Source: an uncultured Eubacteriales bacterium (GTDB taxonomy: Bacteria > Bacillota > Clostridia > Lachnospirales > Lachnospiraceae). Taken from it: DNA of 13,166 nucleotides. The notes beneath the pieces are model-generated. The model saw only the letters and a list, made by a program, of their open reading frames with translations. It had not been told where the DNA came from and ran no database searches. Each line of letters opens with the position of its first letter. Within the stretch, counting starts at the first letter, position 1. Made by a program: the position numbers and the translations under genes. The DNA lies in assembly GCA_900544525.1 (NCBI GenBank), contig UQVN01000069.1, forward strand, positions 1 through 13,166, read 5' to 3'. Positions 1 through 7,202 of the stretch are shown here, piece after piece.

Positions 1-6
1 AAAATA

Positions 7-21
7 GAATAATGATTAGAA
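7..21. promoter_or_regulatory. Candidate Fur-type operator upstream of the siderophore operon
   Basis: Aligned to the 15-bp Fur consensus TGATAATnATTATCA, this stretch matches 10 of 14 defined positions and has a perfect TAAT-G-ATTA core. A loose TATAAA at 37-42 could be a -10 with this site over its -35. Iron-siderophore operons are usually Fur-repressed, so the place makes sense. In such AT-rich DNA a match this good can arise by chance, and the promoter itself is not clear. Confidence 0.25.
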
Positions 22-160
22 TTAAAAGGAAAAAAATATAAAAAATCAGTAAGTAATAGATTATATTTTTTTTTGTAAGGAATTAGCTGTAACTAACTTT
101 TTTAGAGTTATTCCATAAAATTCAGTCATTTTCCAAAAAAATAAAAGAAAGGATTTCGCT

Positions 161-1171
161 ATGGAAAGAACAGAAGTAAGCACAGTTAAGAAAAATGGAA
201 AAAAAGGGCGTGTGCTTACCTATAGCATTTTGATTGTGACTTTGCTCATATTGTCAATTGTATCTATTAGCATAGGGGCAGAAGAGTTTCATCTAATGGA
301 TTTGCTAAAAGGAAATGGAAAAGAATATTTCCTTGTGAATATTAGTCGCTTACCAAGGACATTTAGTATTATTATTACTGGCGCTCTTTTAAGTTTAGCA
401 GGCTTAATTATGCAAACCATTACAAACAATCGATTTGTTTCCCCTTCGACAGCAGGTACCATGGAGTGGTGCCGTATGGGTGTAGCAATTTCCATTTTAT
501 TTGCAGGAAGCCAAGCTACAATGATGAAAGTGATTTTAGCCTTTGGAGTTGCTTTTGTAGGAACGATTTTATTTATGGTTTTATTAAATGGATTGCAAGT
601 AAAAAATGCATTTATCGTTCCATTAATTGGTATGATGATGGGAAATGTGGTAAGTTCCATTACAACTTTTTTTGCGTATCAATACGATATTGTTCAAAAT
701 ATTTCCTCTTGGTTACAAGGGAATTTTTCACTTGTTATTAAAGGAAGGTACGAGATGTTATATCTTGGGATTCCCTGTTTGATTCTTGTTTACTTTTATG
801 CTAGTAAATTTACAATTGCAGGAATGGGAGAGTCCTTTTCCACAAGTCTTGGATTAAATCATAAGAGAATTGTCATGATTGGATTAGTTGTTGTGGCATT
901 TACAACCTCTCTTGTTGTCGTAACTGTTGGAAGTATTCCTTTTATTGGGTTAATTGTTCCTAACTTAGTATCTCTTTATCATGGGGATAACTTAAAAGGA
1001 ACACTATTTGAGACTGCTTTATTAGGTTCTATCTTCGTTATGGCTTGTGATATTTTCGGAAGGATTATTATTGCGCCTTATGAGATGAATATTAGTGTTG
1101 TGGTCAGTGTAATTGGAAGCTTTTTATTTACCATATTATTGTTTTGGAAAAATAGAAAGGGAGGTGCGTAA
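161..1171 (+). CDS. yclN: Ferric-siderophore ABC transporter permease, FecCD family (YclN/CeuB-like)
   Basis: One of two membrane subunits that carry an iron-siderophore complex across the cytoplasmic membrane. The 336-residue protein has a basic N-terminus, a first membrane helix at about 19-39 and roughly nine to ten hydrophobic segments in all. FecCD hallmarks are seen in order: ISRLPRT (61-67), a conserved QTITNNRFVSPSTAGT stretch (85-100), the ATPase-contacting loop AGMGESFSTSLGLN (220-233), GSIPFIGLIVPN (257-268) and GRIII (300-304). The SSITTFFAYQYD segment (165-176) is typical of the YclN branch. The start is supported by AGAAAGGA at 146-153. It is the first gene of a four-gene operon, and its TAA overlaps the next ATG by one base (TAATG), suggesting translational coupling. 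Family assignment is firm; the exact siderophore is inferred only from the family. Confidence 0.93.
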   Translation: MERTEVSTVKKNGKKGRVLTYSILIVTLLILSIVSISIGAEEFHLMDLLKGNGKEYFLVNISRLPRTFSIIITGALLSLAGLIMQTITNNRFVSPSTAGTMEWCRMGVAISILFAGSQATMMKVILAFGVAFVGTILFMVLLNGLQVKNAFIVPLIGMMMGNVVSSITTFFAYQYDIVQNISSWLQGNFSLVIKGRYEMLYLGIPCLILVYFYASKFTIAGMGESFSTSLGLNHKRIVMIGLVVVAFTTSLVVVTVGSIPFIGLIVPNLVSLYHGDNLKGTLFETALLGSIFVMACDIFGRIIIAPYEMNISVVVSVIGSFLFTILLFWKNRKGGA

Positions 1172-2142
1172 TGGAAATGACAAAGAAACATATTTCTTCC
1201 AAAAGAATGATTGGAATTTTAGCACTTCTCACAGCTGTTGCAATACTTATTTTTCTTGGTTGGGGACTTAATAAAGATAATATGGGATTTTTCCTACCAA
1301 GAAGATTAAAGAAAATAGGAGCTATGTTGCTCACCAGTTATTGTATTGGTTATTCTTCTGTAACGTTTCAGACGGTAACGAATAACAAAATTTTAACACC
1401 AAGTGTTATGGGATTGGATTCCCTATACTTGTTTATACAGACAGTCATTGTATTTTTCTTTGGCTCGAAACAGTTAACGATGATGACAGGAATGAGCAGC
1501 TATTTTCTTTCCATTGGAGCCATGCTTGTTTTTTCTTTTCTGCTATTTGCTCTTTTGTTTTGGAAAGAAGGGAAAAGTGTCTACTTTTTAGTTCTTGCTG
1601 GAATGATTATTGGTGGACTATTTAATGGATTAGCAACTTTTATGCAAGTATTATTAGATCCGAATGAATTTTTAATCTTACAGGGCAAGATGTTTGCAGG
1701 TTTTGATAAGATTAATGAAGATTTATTTGGAATCAGCGTTCTCATCGTGTTAGGAAGTATGATTTTGACTTGGAAGGATTGCAAAACACTAGATGCAATG
1801 GCATTAGGACAAGACCATGCCATTAGTTTAGGGATTCCTTATCGAAGAATGTTATTTAAAAATTTGATGAATACAGCAGTTCTTGTGGCGGTATCCACAG
1901 CATTAACAGGGCCTATTACCTTTTTAGGCATTTTAGTTGCAAGTTTGTCACGAGAAATGCTTATGACATATCACCATAGTACAAGAATTTTAGGTGCGTT
2001 TTTCTTAGGAGCTTTCGCGTTGATTTTTGGACAGATGATGGTGGAACGAGTATTTGAATTTAATACTACAATTAGTGTCATTGTAAACTTTGTTGGTGGA
2101 ATTTACTTTATTTACTTAATGGTTAAGGAGGCGAAACGATGA
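1171..2142 (+). CDS. yclO: Ferric-siderophore ABC transporter permease, FecCD family (YclO/CeuC-like)
   Basis: Second membrane subunit, expected to pair with the preceding permease as a heterodimer. It has 323 residues, close to the usual size. Visible features are a first membrane helix (about 13-33), FLPRRLKKIGAMLL (41-54, the counterpart of the family's RLPR motif), QTVTNNKILTPSVMGLD (67-83), the coupling loop LDAMALGQDHAISLGI (207-222) that contacts the ATPase, and GPITFLGILVASLSRE (247-262). The ribosome-binding site AAAGGGAGGTG lies at 1156-1165, inside the end of the upstream gene. The stop codon overlaps the next start as ATGA (2139-2142). It is related to, but clearly diverged from, the first permease, as in YclN/YclO and CeuB/CeuC, so it is not a recent duplicate. 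Confidence 0.92.
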   Translation: MEMTKKHISSKRMIGILALLTAVAILIFLGWGLNKDNMGFFLPRRLKKIGAMLLTSYCIGYSSVTFQTVTNNKILTPSVMGLDSLYLFIQTVIVFFFGSKQLTMMTGMSSYFLSIGAMLVFSFLLFALLFWKEGKSVYFLVLAGMIIGGLFNGLATFMQVLLDPNEFLILQGKMFAGFDKINEDLFGISVLIVLGSMILTWKDCKTLDAMALGQDHAISLGIPYRRMLFKNLMNTAVLVAVSTALTGPITFLGILVASLSREMLMTYHHSTRILGAFFLGAFALIFGQMMVERVFEFNTTISVIVNFVGGIYFIYLMVKEAKR

Positions 2143-2897
2143 TTGCAACAAAAGGAATTCAAAAAAGTTATGGAGAAAAAAAGGTTGTTGACAATGTCAC
2201 AATAGAACTGCCAAAAGAAAAGATTATCGCTTTTGTTGGAAGTAACGGAGCAGGAAAAAGTACAGTGCTTTCTATTATCAGTCGAACGCTTTCAAAAGAT
2301 TTAGGAGAAGTTTATATTGATGAAGTTGAGTTGAAAAATTGGAAAACACAGGTACTTGCTAAAAAACTTTCCATCTTAAAACAGACCAATCATTTAAATA
2401 TTCGTCTGACAGTCAAAGAACTTGTGGAATTTGGAAGATTTCCTTATTCAAAAGGAAAATTGACAAAGGAAGACGAGAAAAAAGTAGAAGAAGCCATCGA
2501 CTATATGGAATTAAAAGAATTAGAAAACCGCTATTTAGATGAATTAAGTGGTGGACAAAGACAGATGGCATTTATTGCCATGGTTATTGCACAGGATACG
2601 GAATATATCTTTTTAGATGAACCATTAAACAACCTAGATATGCGACATTCTGTACAGATTATGAAAGTATTAAAACGATTGATCAAAGAAAAAGGAAAGA
2701 CCATTATGGTTGTTATCCACGATATTAATTTTGTCTCTTGTTATGCAGATCATATTGTAGCTATGAAAAATGGACAGGTGATCTGTCAAGGGGATACAGA
2801 AGAAGTGATTGATGAAAACGTATTAAAAGAAATCTATGGCATGGATATCTCAGTAAAAACAATTGATGGAAAGAAGATCTGTTTCTACTATCAATAA
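2139..2897 (+). CDS. yclP: Ferric-siderophore ABC transporter ATPase (YclP/CeuD/FepC family)
   Basis: Cytoplasmic ATPase that powers the importer. In 252 residues it has all ABC motifs: Walker A GSNGAGKST (34-42), Q-loop Q82, signature LSGGQ (136-140), Walker B YIFLDE (156-161), D-loop NNLD (164-167) and switch histidine H194. The EFGRFPYSKGKLTKED segment (97-112) is typical of iron-siderophore ATPases. AAGGAGG at 2125-2131 supports the ATG, which overlaps the permease stop by four bases. The stop codon sits in a 9-bp hairpin (2888-2908). All catalytic residues are present, so it should be active. Confidence 0.94.
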   Translation: MIATKGIQKSYGEKKVVDNVTIELPKEKIIAFVGSNGAGKSTVLSIISRTLSKDLGEVYIDEVELKNWKTQVLAKKLSILKQTNHLNIRLTVKELVEFGRFPYSKGKLTKEDEKKVEEAIDYMELKELENRYLDELSGGQRQMAFIAMVIAQDTEYIFLDEPLNNLDMRHSVQIMKVLKRLIKEKGKTIMVVIHDINFVSCYADHIVAMKNGQVICQGDTEEVIDENVLKEIYGMDISVKTIDGKKICFYYQ

Positions 2898-2908
2898 AGT
2901 ATTGATAG
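2888..2908 (+). repeat. Inverted repeat over the ATPase stop codon
   Basis: CTATCAATA (2888-2896) and TATTGATAG (2900-2908) are perfect complements separated by AAG, giving a 9-bp stem that contains most of the TAA stop codon (2895-2897). No T-run follows, so it is not a normal terminator. It opens the only sizeable gap in the operon (85 nt), just before the receptor gene. A role in mRNA stability, giving more receptor than membrane parts, is inference. Confidence 0.5.
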
Positions 2909-2982
2909 AATAACGCTGATAAAAGGACAGATTTTTTATAAAGAAACAACGATAAAAATCAACATAAAGGAAGGAAAATGAT

Positions 2983-4020
2983 ATGAGAAAAATTTTACCA
3001 GCTGTGTTATGTACAGCATTAGCAGTTTCAATGTTAGCAGGTTGTGGAAACACAAAATCAGGAGCAGAAGCAACAACAAAAACAGAAGTGACAACAAGTG
3101 CTGAGGGTACAGATGCTACTGCTAGCGCAAGTAAAACAGAAAAAGGGGAAGAAAGCCAAAGCGTAGAAGATAGTTATACTGTAAACGGAGATGAGATGAC
3201 AATTGTCCATTCAAAAGGAACTTCCGTAGTACCGATGAATCCAAAGAAAGCGGTAGTTTTTGATTTAGGAATTTTAGATATTATTGATGCATTAGATGTT
3301 GATACAGAAGTAGCCGTTCCTACAGAGAGCTTAACTTCTTATTTAAACCAATATGCAACAGCTACCAATGCAGGTGGAATTAAACAACCAGATATCGAGG
3401 GAATCTATGAATTTAAGCCAGATGTCATCTTTATTAGCGGACGTCAAAGTGATTACTATGATGAACTCAATAAAATCGCTCCAACTGTCTATATCGATCA
3501 AGAAGCTACCAATTATATGGGAGATTTCGAAAGAAATGTAAATATGATTGCTGAGTTATTTGGAAAACAAGATGAGGCAACAGAAAAGTTAAAAGAAATC
3601 GAAGCATTAGTGAAAGAAGGACAGGAAAAGGCAGAAAAAAGTGGTAAAAATGCGCTTGTAATTTTAACAAATGATGGTAGCCTTAGTGCCTATGGAAAAG
3701 GTTCTCGTTTTGGAATCGTACATGATGTGCTTGGTGTAAAAGCAGCTGATGATACAATTGAAGTATCTACACACGGTCAAGAAGCAAGTTTTGAATATAT
3801 TTCAAAAGTAAATCCAGATATCTTATTTGTTATCGATCGTACAGCCGTTGTTGGTGGAGAAGTAAAAGCATCCGATACATTAGATAATGATTTAGTAAAA
3901 GGTACAAATGCAGGAAAAAATAATGAAATTATTTACTTAGAGCCAGATACATGGTACCTTGGCGGAGCAGGTCTTACTTCTGTAAAAGAAATGATCCAAG
4001 AAGTTGTTAATGCATTATAA
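2983..4020 (+). CDS. yclQ: Siderophore-binding lipoprotein (YclQ/FatB/CeuE-like receptor)
   Basis: Membrane-anchored receptor that captures the iron-siderophore and passes it to the permeases. The signal peptide ends in lipobox LAGC with lipidated C21. A Thr/Ser/Glu-rich linker (about 22-62) precedes a two-lobed helical-backbone binding fold. Segments typical of the CeuE/FatB/YclQ branch are visible: VVFDLGILDIIDAL (91-104), PDVIFISGRQSDYYDEL (146-162), NDGSLSAYGKGSRFG (230-244), STHGQ with H264 (262-266) and PDTWYLGGAG with Y325 (321-330). In CeuE a His and a Tyr coordinate the catecholate-bound iron; H264 and Y325 are plausible equivalents by motif, not by alignment. AAAGGAAGGA (2967-2975) supports the start. 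It is separated from the ATPase gene by 85 nt and followed by a terminator. Likely ligands are petrobactin-like or tetradentate catecholates, by family only. Confidence 0.93.
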   Translation: MRKILPAVLCTALAVSMLAGCGNTKSGAEATTKTEVTTSAEGTDATASASKTEKGEESQSVEDSYTVNGDEMTIVHSKGTSVVPMNPKKAVVFDLGILDIIDALDVDTEVAVPTESLTSYLNQYATATNAGGIKQPDIEGIYEFKPDVIFISGRQSDYYDELNKIAPTVYIDQEATNYMGDFERNVNMIAELFGKQDEATEKLKEIEALVKEGQEKAEKSGKNALVILTNDGSLSAYGKGSRFGIVHDVLGVKAADDTIEVSTHGQEASFEYISKVNPDILFVIDRTAVVGGEVKASDTLDNDLVKGTNAGKNNEIIYLEPDTWYLGGAGLTSVKEMIQEVVNAL

Positions 4021-4043
4021 GATGAAATGAAATAACAAATAAT

Positions 4044-4065
4044 TTAACATAGATTTTACATTTGA
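4044..4065 (+). promoter_or_regulatory. Pho-box-like tandem repeat just after the receptor gene
   Basis: Two 11-bp units lie end to end: TTAACATAGAT (4044-4054) and TTTACATTTGA (4055-4065). The first is identical to the second unit of the main Pho box (4220-4230). A looser ATAACA sits at 4032-4037. The repeat lies upstream of the terminator, about 165 bp before the matching main repeat, and no promoter is obvious beside it. It may be a second PhoP binding site or the remains of a duplication. Confidence 0.4.
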
Positions 4066-4086
4066 TAAATGAAAATATAAAGGTGG

Positions 4087-4125
4087 AAAAGAGATAGTAT
4101 TTTTACAAATACTATCTCTTTTTTT
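4087..4125 (+). terminator. Rho-independent terminator of the siderophore operon
   Basis: The arms at 4087-4102 and 4107-4122 are perfect complements (16 bp) around the loop TTAC, and the T-run continues to 4125. The left arm starts with four A's, so the hairpin could also stop transcription from the other strand. It separates the iron operon from the phosphate operon. Confidence 0.93.
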
Positions 4126-4208
4126 GCAAATTTCTTATTGTCATGTGCTATAGGAAAGTGTTGGCATCTTTCTCCTCATTAATAATTCTTAGCGGATATG
4201 GGAAGAAT

Positions 4209-4268
4209 TTTACATAGATTTAACATAGATCCGATCTTACATTTAACATACAATCTTTATAGTTAACA
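4209..4268 (+). promoter_or_regulatory. Pho box: PhoP-binding repeats upstream of pstS
   Basis: Two adjacent 11-bp repeats differ at one base: TTTACATAGAT (4209-4219) and TTAACATAGAT (4220-4230). Further TTAACA-like half-sites lie at 4236 (CTTACA), 4243 (TTAACA) and 4263 (TTAACA). Hexamers of the TT(A/T/C)ACA type at one-helical-turn spacing are the known PhoP recognition pattern in Bacillus Pho promoters. The pst operon encodes its own PhoP and PhoR, so positive feedback under phosphate limitation is the natural reading. Binding is inferred from sequence. Confidence 0.8.
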
Positions 4269-4304
4269 ATGTAAAAAAATAATATGTAAAAGAAAAAAAT
4301 TCCC

Positions 4305-4316
4305 TATAAATATAAT
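4305..4316 (+). promoter_or_regulatory. Probable -10 region of the pst promoter
   Basis: TATAAA (4305-4310) runs into TATAAT (4311-4316). No recognisable -35 hexamer lies 17 bp upstream, as expected for an activator-dependent Pho promoter. The resulting leader would be very short, since the ribosome-binding site begins at 4326. A second candidate -10, TATAGT at 4258-4263, sits 9 bp after the 4243-4248 half-site, a spacing more like a classical Pho promoter. The sequence alone does not decide between them. Confidence 0.5.
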
Positions 4317-4339
4317 ATAGGCAACAGGAGAGAACGCAT

Positions 4340-5203
4340 ATGAGAAAATTAAAGAGACTGATGGCAATGTGCCTAGTTGGAATCATGGCATTTAGTTTCG
4401 TAGGTTGCTCTAGTAATGGAACAACTGGAGTATCAGGATTTATTACAGGTTCTGGTTCCTCTGCTCTTCTTCCATTAGCAAAGGATGCAGCAGAGAAATT
4501 TAAAGAAACAAATCCAGATGTTTCTGTTACATTAAACGCTGGAGGTTCTGGAACGGGGCTAAAACAAGTAGCAGATGGTTCTGTTGATATTGGAAACTCG
4601 GATGTTCCAGCAGAAGATAAGCTAGAAGAAAAATATTATAGTCAGCTTGTAGCACATAAAGTTTGTACCGTAACAATTGCTACGGTTGTAAACCCTGAAT
4701 TGGCAAAAGAAGTAAATGGGTTAACAAAACAGCAGTTAATTGATATTTTTACAGGAAAAATAAAAAACTGGAAAGAAGTTGGTGGACCAGATTTAGAAAT
4801 TCTTTTAATAGCACGTCCACAAACATCAGGAACAAGAGCAGTATTTCGTGAGTACGCATTAGATGGAAATGAAGAAATGAGCGGTGCTGCATTAGAAACG
4901 GATGATTCTGGGACGTTATTACAAACAGTTGCTGATAATAAGGGAGCGATTGGTTATGTAGCGTTGCCTTATATTATTCATAATAATAAAGTTTCTGCCC
5001 TTGCAATTGATGGTGTAGAGCCTACATTAGAAAACACGTATAATGGAAGCTATCCAGTATGGGGATATGAGTATATGTATACAAAAGGCGAACCAAAGGG
5101 AGTCATCAAAGCATATCTTGACTATATTGTATCCGATGAGTACGGAGTTCGAATTGAAGAACAAGGGTATGGTGTAACAGCAAAAATGACAGTAGAAAGA
5201 TAA
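4340..5203 (+). CDS. pstS: Phosphate-binding lipoprotein PstS
   Basis: High-affinity phosphate receptor on the outer face of the membrane. The signal peptide ends in lipobox FVGC with C23 as the lipid anchor. Phosphate-contact loops are clear: TGSGSSAL (36-43), GGSGTG (68-73), IGNSD (84-88) and RPQTSGTR (159-166), plus the conserved GAIGYV (202-207). At 287 residues it has the normal family length. The start is supported by AGGAGAG (4326-4332). It is the first gene of the phosphate operon, directly behind the Pho box, and so probably its most strongly transcribed member. The next gene starts 21 nt after its stop. Confidence 0.96.
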   Translation: MRKLKRLMAMCLVGIMAFSFVGCSSNGTTGVSGFITGSGSSALLPLAKDAAEKFKETNPDVSVTLNAGGSGTGLKQVADGSVDIGNSDVPAEDKLEEKYYSQLVAHKVCTVTIATVVNPELAKEVNGLTKQQLIDIFTGKIKNWKEVGGPDLEILLIARPQTSGTRAVFREYALDGNEEMSGAALETDDSGTLLQTVADNKGAIGYVALPYIIHNNKVSALAIDGVEPTLENTYNGSYPVWGYEYMYTKGEPKGVIKAYLDYIVSDEYGVRIEEQGYGVTAKMTVER

Positions 5204-5224
5204 AAAGGAAGATAGGGAAACGAT

Positions 5225-6229
5225 ATGGATAGAAAAAATTTATTTTTCAAAGAACATTTCTTTCGAGGATTAATTACAGTATGTGGAGGTTTTGTCATTG
5301 TATTGACATTAGCCATCGGTGGTTTCCTTCTCTATAAAGGAGTTGGAACATTTACAGTCTATGGTCATAGTCCGTTGGAATTTTTCTTCTCCTCTGATTG
5401 GGCACCAGTAGATAGTACAGCAGGTGGAGGACAAGTCGGTGCAGCTATTTACATTTTTGGTTCTATTGTAACGTGTGCTCTAGGTCTTGCAATTGCAGCA
5501 CCATTTAGTTTTGCAGCAGCTATTTTTATGACGGAGATCGCACCAAAGCTTGGAACAAAAATCCTTCAACCAACAGTGGAATTGTTCGTAGGAATTCCAT
5601 CTGTTGTATATGGTTGGGTTGGTATGACAGTATTAGTACCTGCTATTCGTGATTTATTCAACTTGACTCATGGATATTCTGTTTTAGCCGCAGGGATTGT
5701 ATTAGCGGTTATGATATTCCCAACAATTACAACCGTAACAGCTGATGCATTACGAAGTGTACCAAAAGATTATAGAAAAGCAGCTTATGGTCTTGGGGCA
5801 ACAAGATGGCAAGTGACATATCAAGTTGTATTGCCAGCTGCAAAAACAGGAATTTTAACAGGTATTGTATTAGGTCTTGCAAGAGCCTTTGGTGAGGCAT
5901 TAGCAGTGGCTATGGTAATTGGTAAAACGAGAGCTTTCCCAAAAAATATTTTATCTCCAACAAATAACTTAACAGCATCCATTGCTTCTGATATGGGTGG
6001 AGCTATGGAAGGTGGAGAATATAATATGGCTCTTTGGACAATGGCACTTTTACTCTTCTTAATTTCTTTAGGATTTATTTTTGCGATTCATTATATTTCT
6101 GCTCGTTCTGAAAAGAAAGAACTTGCAAGTCGTAAAGGAAGCGAATCGAAAAAAGCCATGAGCGCTTCAAAAGAAGAAAAAGTAGGAGATGTAGAGAAAA
6201 AAGTAATCGCATCTTCTCAGAAAAGCTGA
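5225..6229 (+). CDS. pstC: Phosphate ABC transporter permease PstC
   Basis: Membrane subunit that forms the phosphate channel with PstA. It has about six membrane helices, the first at about 14-38. The large exposed loop after helix 1 (about 40-70) is typical. The ATPase-docking loop is at 176-205 (DALRSVPKDYRKAAYGLGAT at 174-193), followed by GLARAFGEALA (217-227), whose R220 and E224 correspond to the Arg/Glu pair needed for transport in E. coli PstC. The ribosome-binding site is AGGGA (5214-5218), with AAGGAAG further up. Unusual is a C-terminal tail of about 44 residues (291-334), rich in Lys, Glu and Ser, after the last helix. It makes the protein longer than B. subtilis or E. coli PstC. 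PstA follows after 23 nt. Confidence 0.95.
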   Translation: MDRKNLFFKEHFFRGLITVCGGFVIVLTLAIGGFLLYKGVGTFTVYGHSPLEFFFSSDWAPVDSTAGGGQVGAAIYIFGSIVTCALGLAIAAPFSFAAAIFMTEIAPKLGTKILQPTVELFVGIPSVVYGWVGMTVLVPAIRDLFNLTHGYSVLAAGIVLAVMIFPTITTVTADALRSVPKDYRKAAYGLGATRWQVTYQVVLPAAKTGILTGIVLGLARAFGEALAVAMVIGKTRAFPKNILSPTNNLTASIASDMGGAMEGGEYNMALWTMALLLFLISLGFIFAIHYISARSEKKELASRKGSESKKAMSASKEEKVGDVEKKVIASSQKS

Positions 6230-6252
6230 GGATAGCGGAAAGGAATGAAACT

Positions 6253-7131
6253 ATGAATATTACAAAAAGAGCCAAAATAGTTGATAAAGTGATGACAGGT
6301 ATTTTTTATGTAATTGCAGGCTTTTTTCTTCTTTTATTAATTGCCTTTGCAGGATATGTCATCGGAAATGGATTTAAAGATTTTACACCAAAACTTCTTT
6401 CTTTTAGTAAAGATGGAATTGGAAATCAGTTATTTAACACCATTTATCTTGTAGTATTAGCATTATTAATTAGCGTACCTTTAGGAATTGCCACAGGTGT
6501 TTATATGGCAGAATATGCAAAAAAAGGACGTTTTACAAAGTTTTTAAGAATTTGTATTGAAACATTATCTTCCCTTCCTTCCATCGTGGTTGGTTTATTC
6601 GGGTATTTAATATTTATCGTATTAGTTGGTGCAAGATGGAACTTAATGTCAGGAGCGTTAGCCGTATCCATTTTAAATCTTCCATTAATTGCTACAACAA
6701 CAGAAGATGCCCTTCGTTCTTTACCAAAAGGATATCGTCAAGGAAGTTTTGGTATGGGGGCAACGCATTGGCAAACCATTTGCAAAGTTTTATTACCAGC
6801 TTGTTTACCAAGAATTATGACAGGAGTTATTTTAGCAGCAGGACGTGTATTTGGTGAGGCGGCAGCGCTTCTTTATACAGCTGGAATGAGCACAGATATT
6901 AACTGGAGCCGTACATGGCATATTACTTCTCCAGTATCTGCATTAAATCCATTCCGTCCAGGAGAGACATTAGCACTTCACATTTGGGCAAGCCGTACAG
7001 AGGCAATTGAAGCCAATGCAGAACAGATTGCTAATTTCTCAGCAGCCGTTCTTTTACTTTTAGTATTTGCATTTAGTATTGGAGCGAGATTATTAAGCCG
7101 TAAGGTCGAGAAAAATATGACAGGAAAATAA
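6253..7131 (+). CDS. pstA: Phosphate ABC transporter permease PstA
   Basis: Partner permease of PstC. It has 292 residues and about six membrane helices, the first at about 15-38. The conserved core is visible: SSLPSIVVGLFGYLIF (106-121), the ATPase-docking loop EDALRSLPKGYRQGSFGMGA (151-170), and AAGRVFGEAAALLYTAG (195-211), with R198 and E202 matching the functional pair seen in PstC. The C-terminal NPFRPGETLALHIW segment (232-245) is typical of PstA. GGAAAGGA (6237-6244) supports the start. The 71-nt gap to pstB is wider than the other gaps in this operon and contains a promoter-like sequence. Confidence 0.95.
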   Translation: MNITKRAKIVDKVMTGIFYVIAGFFLLLLIAFAGYVIGNGFKDFTPKLLSFSKDGIGNQLFNTIYLVVLALLISVPLGIATGVYMAEYAKKGRFTKFLRICIETLSSLPSIVVGLFGYLIFIVLVGARWNLMSGALAVSILNLPLIATTTEDALRSLPKGYRQGSFGMGATHWQTICKVLLPACLPRIMTGVILAAGRVFGEAAALLYTAGMSTDINWSRTWHITSPVSALNPFRPGETLALHIWASRTEAIEANAEQIANFSAAVLLLLVFAFSIGARLLSRKVEKNMTGK

Positions 7132-7144
7132 AGGATAATAAGCC

Positions 7145-7174
7145 TTGTCGATTGGTTACTATTGTGTGTATAAT
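7145..7174 (+). promoter_or_regulatory. Candidate internal promoter before pstB
   Basis: TTGTCG (7145-7150) and a perfect TATAAT (7169-7174) are 18 bp apart in the pstA-pstB gap. No TTAACA-type half-site is seen here, so this promoter, if real, would be independent of PhoP. It could give basal pstB, phoU and phoPR transcription when pstS is off. TATAAT can arise by chance in such DNA. Confidence 0.4.
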
Positions 7175-7202
7175 AAAAATAATAAATGGAGATTGAATCA
7201 AA

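Noticed and set aside
466..741. Plus-strand open frame of 91 codons inside the first permease gene
   Set aside because: It lies in another frame of a well-conserved FecCD gene, and its Cys/Tyr/Phe-rich product looks like a frame shadow.
2978..2986. Minimal frame ATG-ATA-TGA overlapping the receptor start codon
   Set aside because: Easily explained by chance in the AATGATATGAG context; the receptor ATG at 2983 has the better spacing to its ribosome-binding site.
4151..4180. Weak hairpin (AGGAAAG with CTTTCTCCT) in the spacer before pstS
   Set aside because: The stem is short and needs a bulge, with no T-run or other support.
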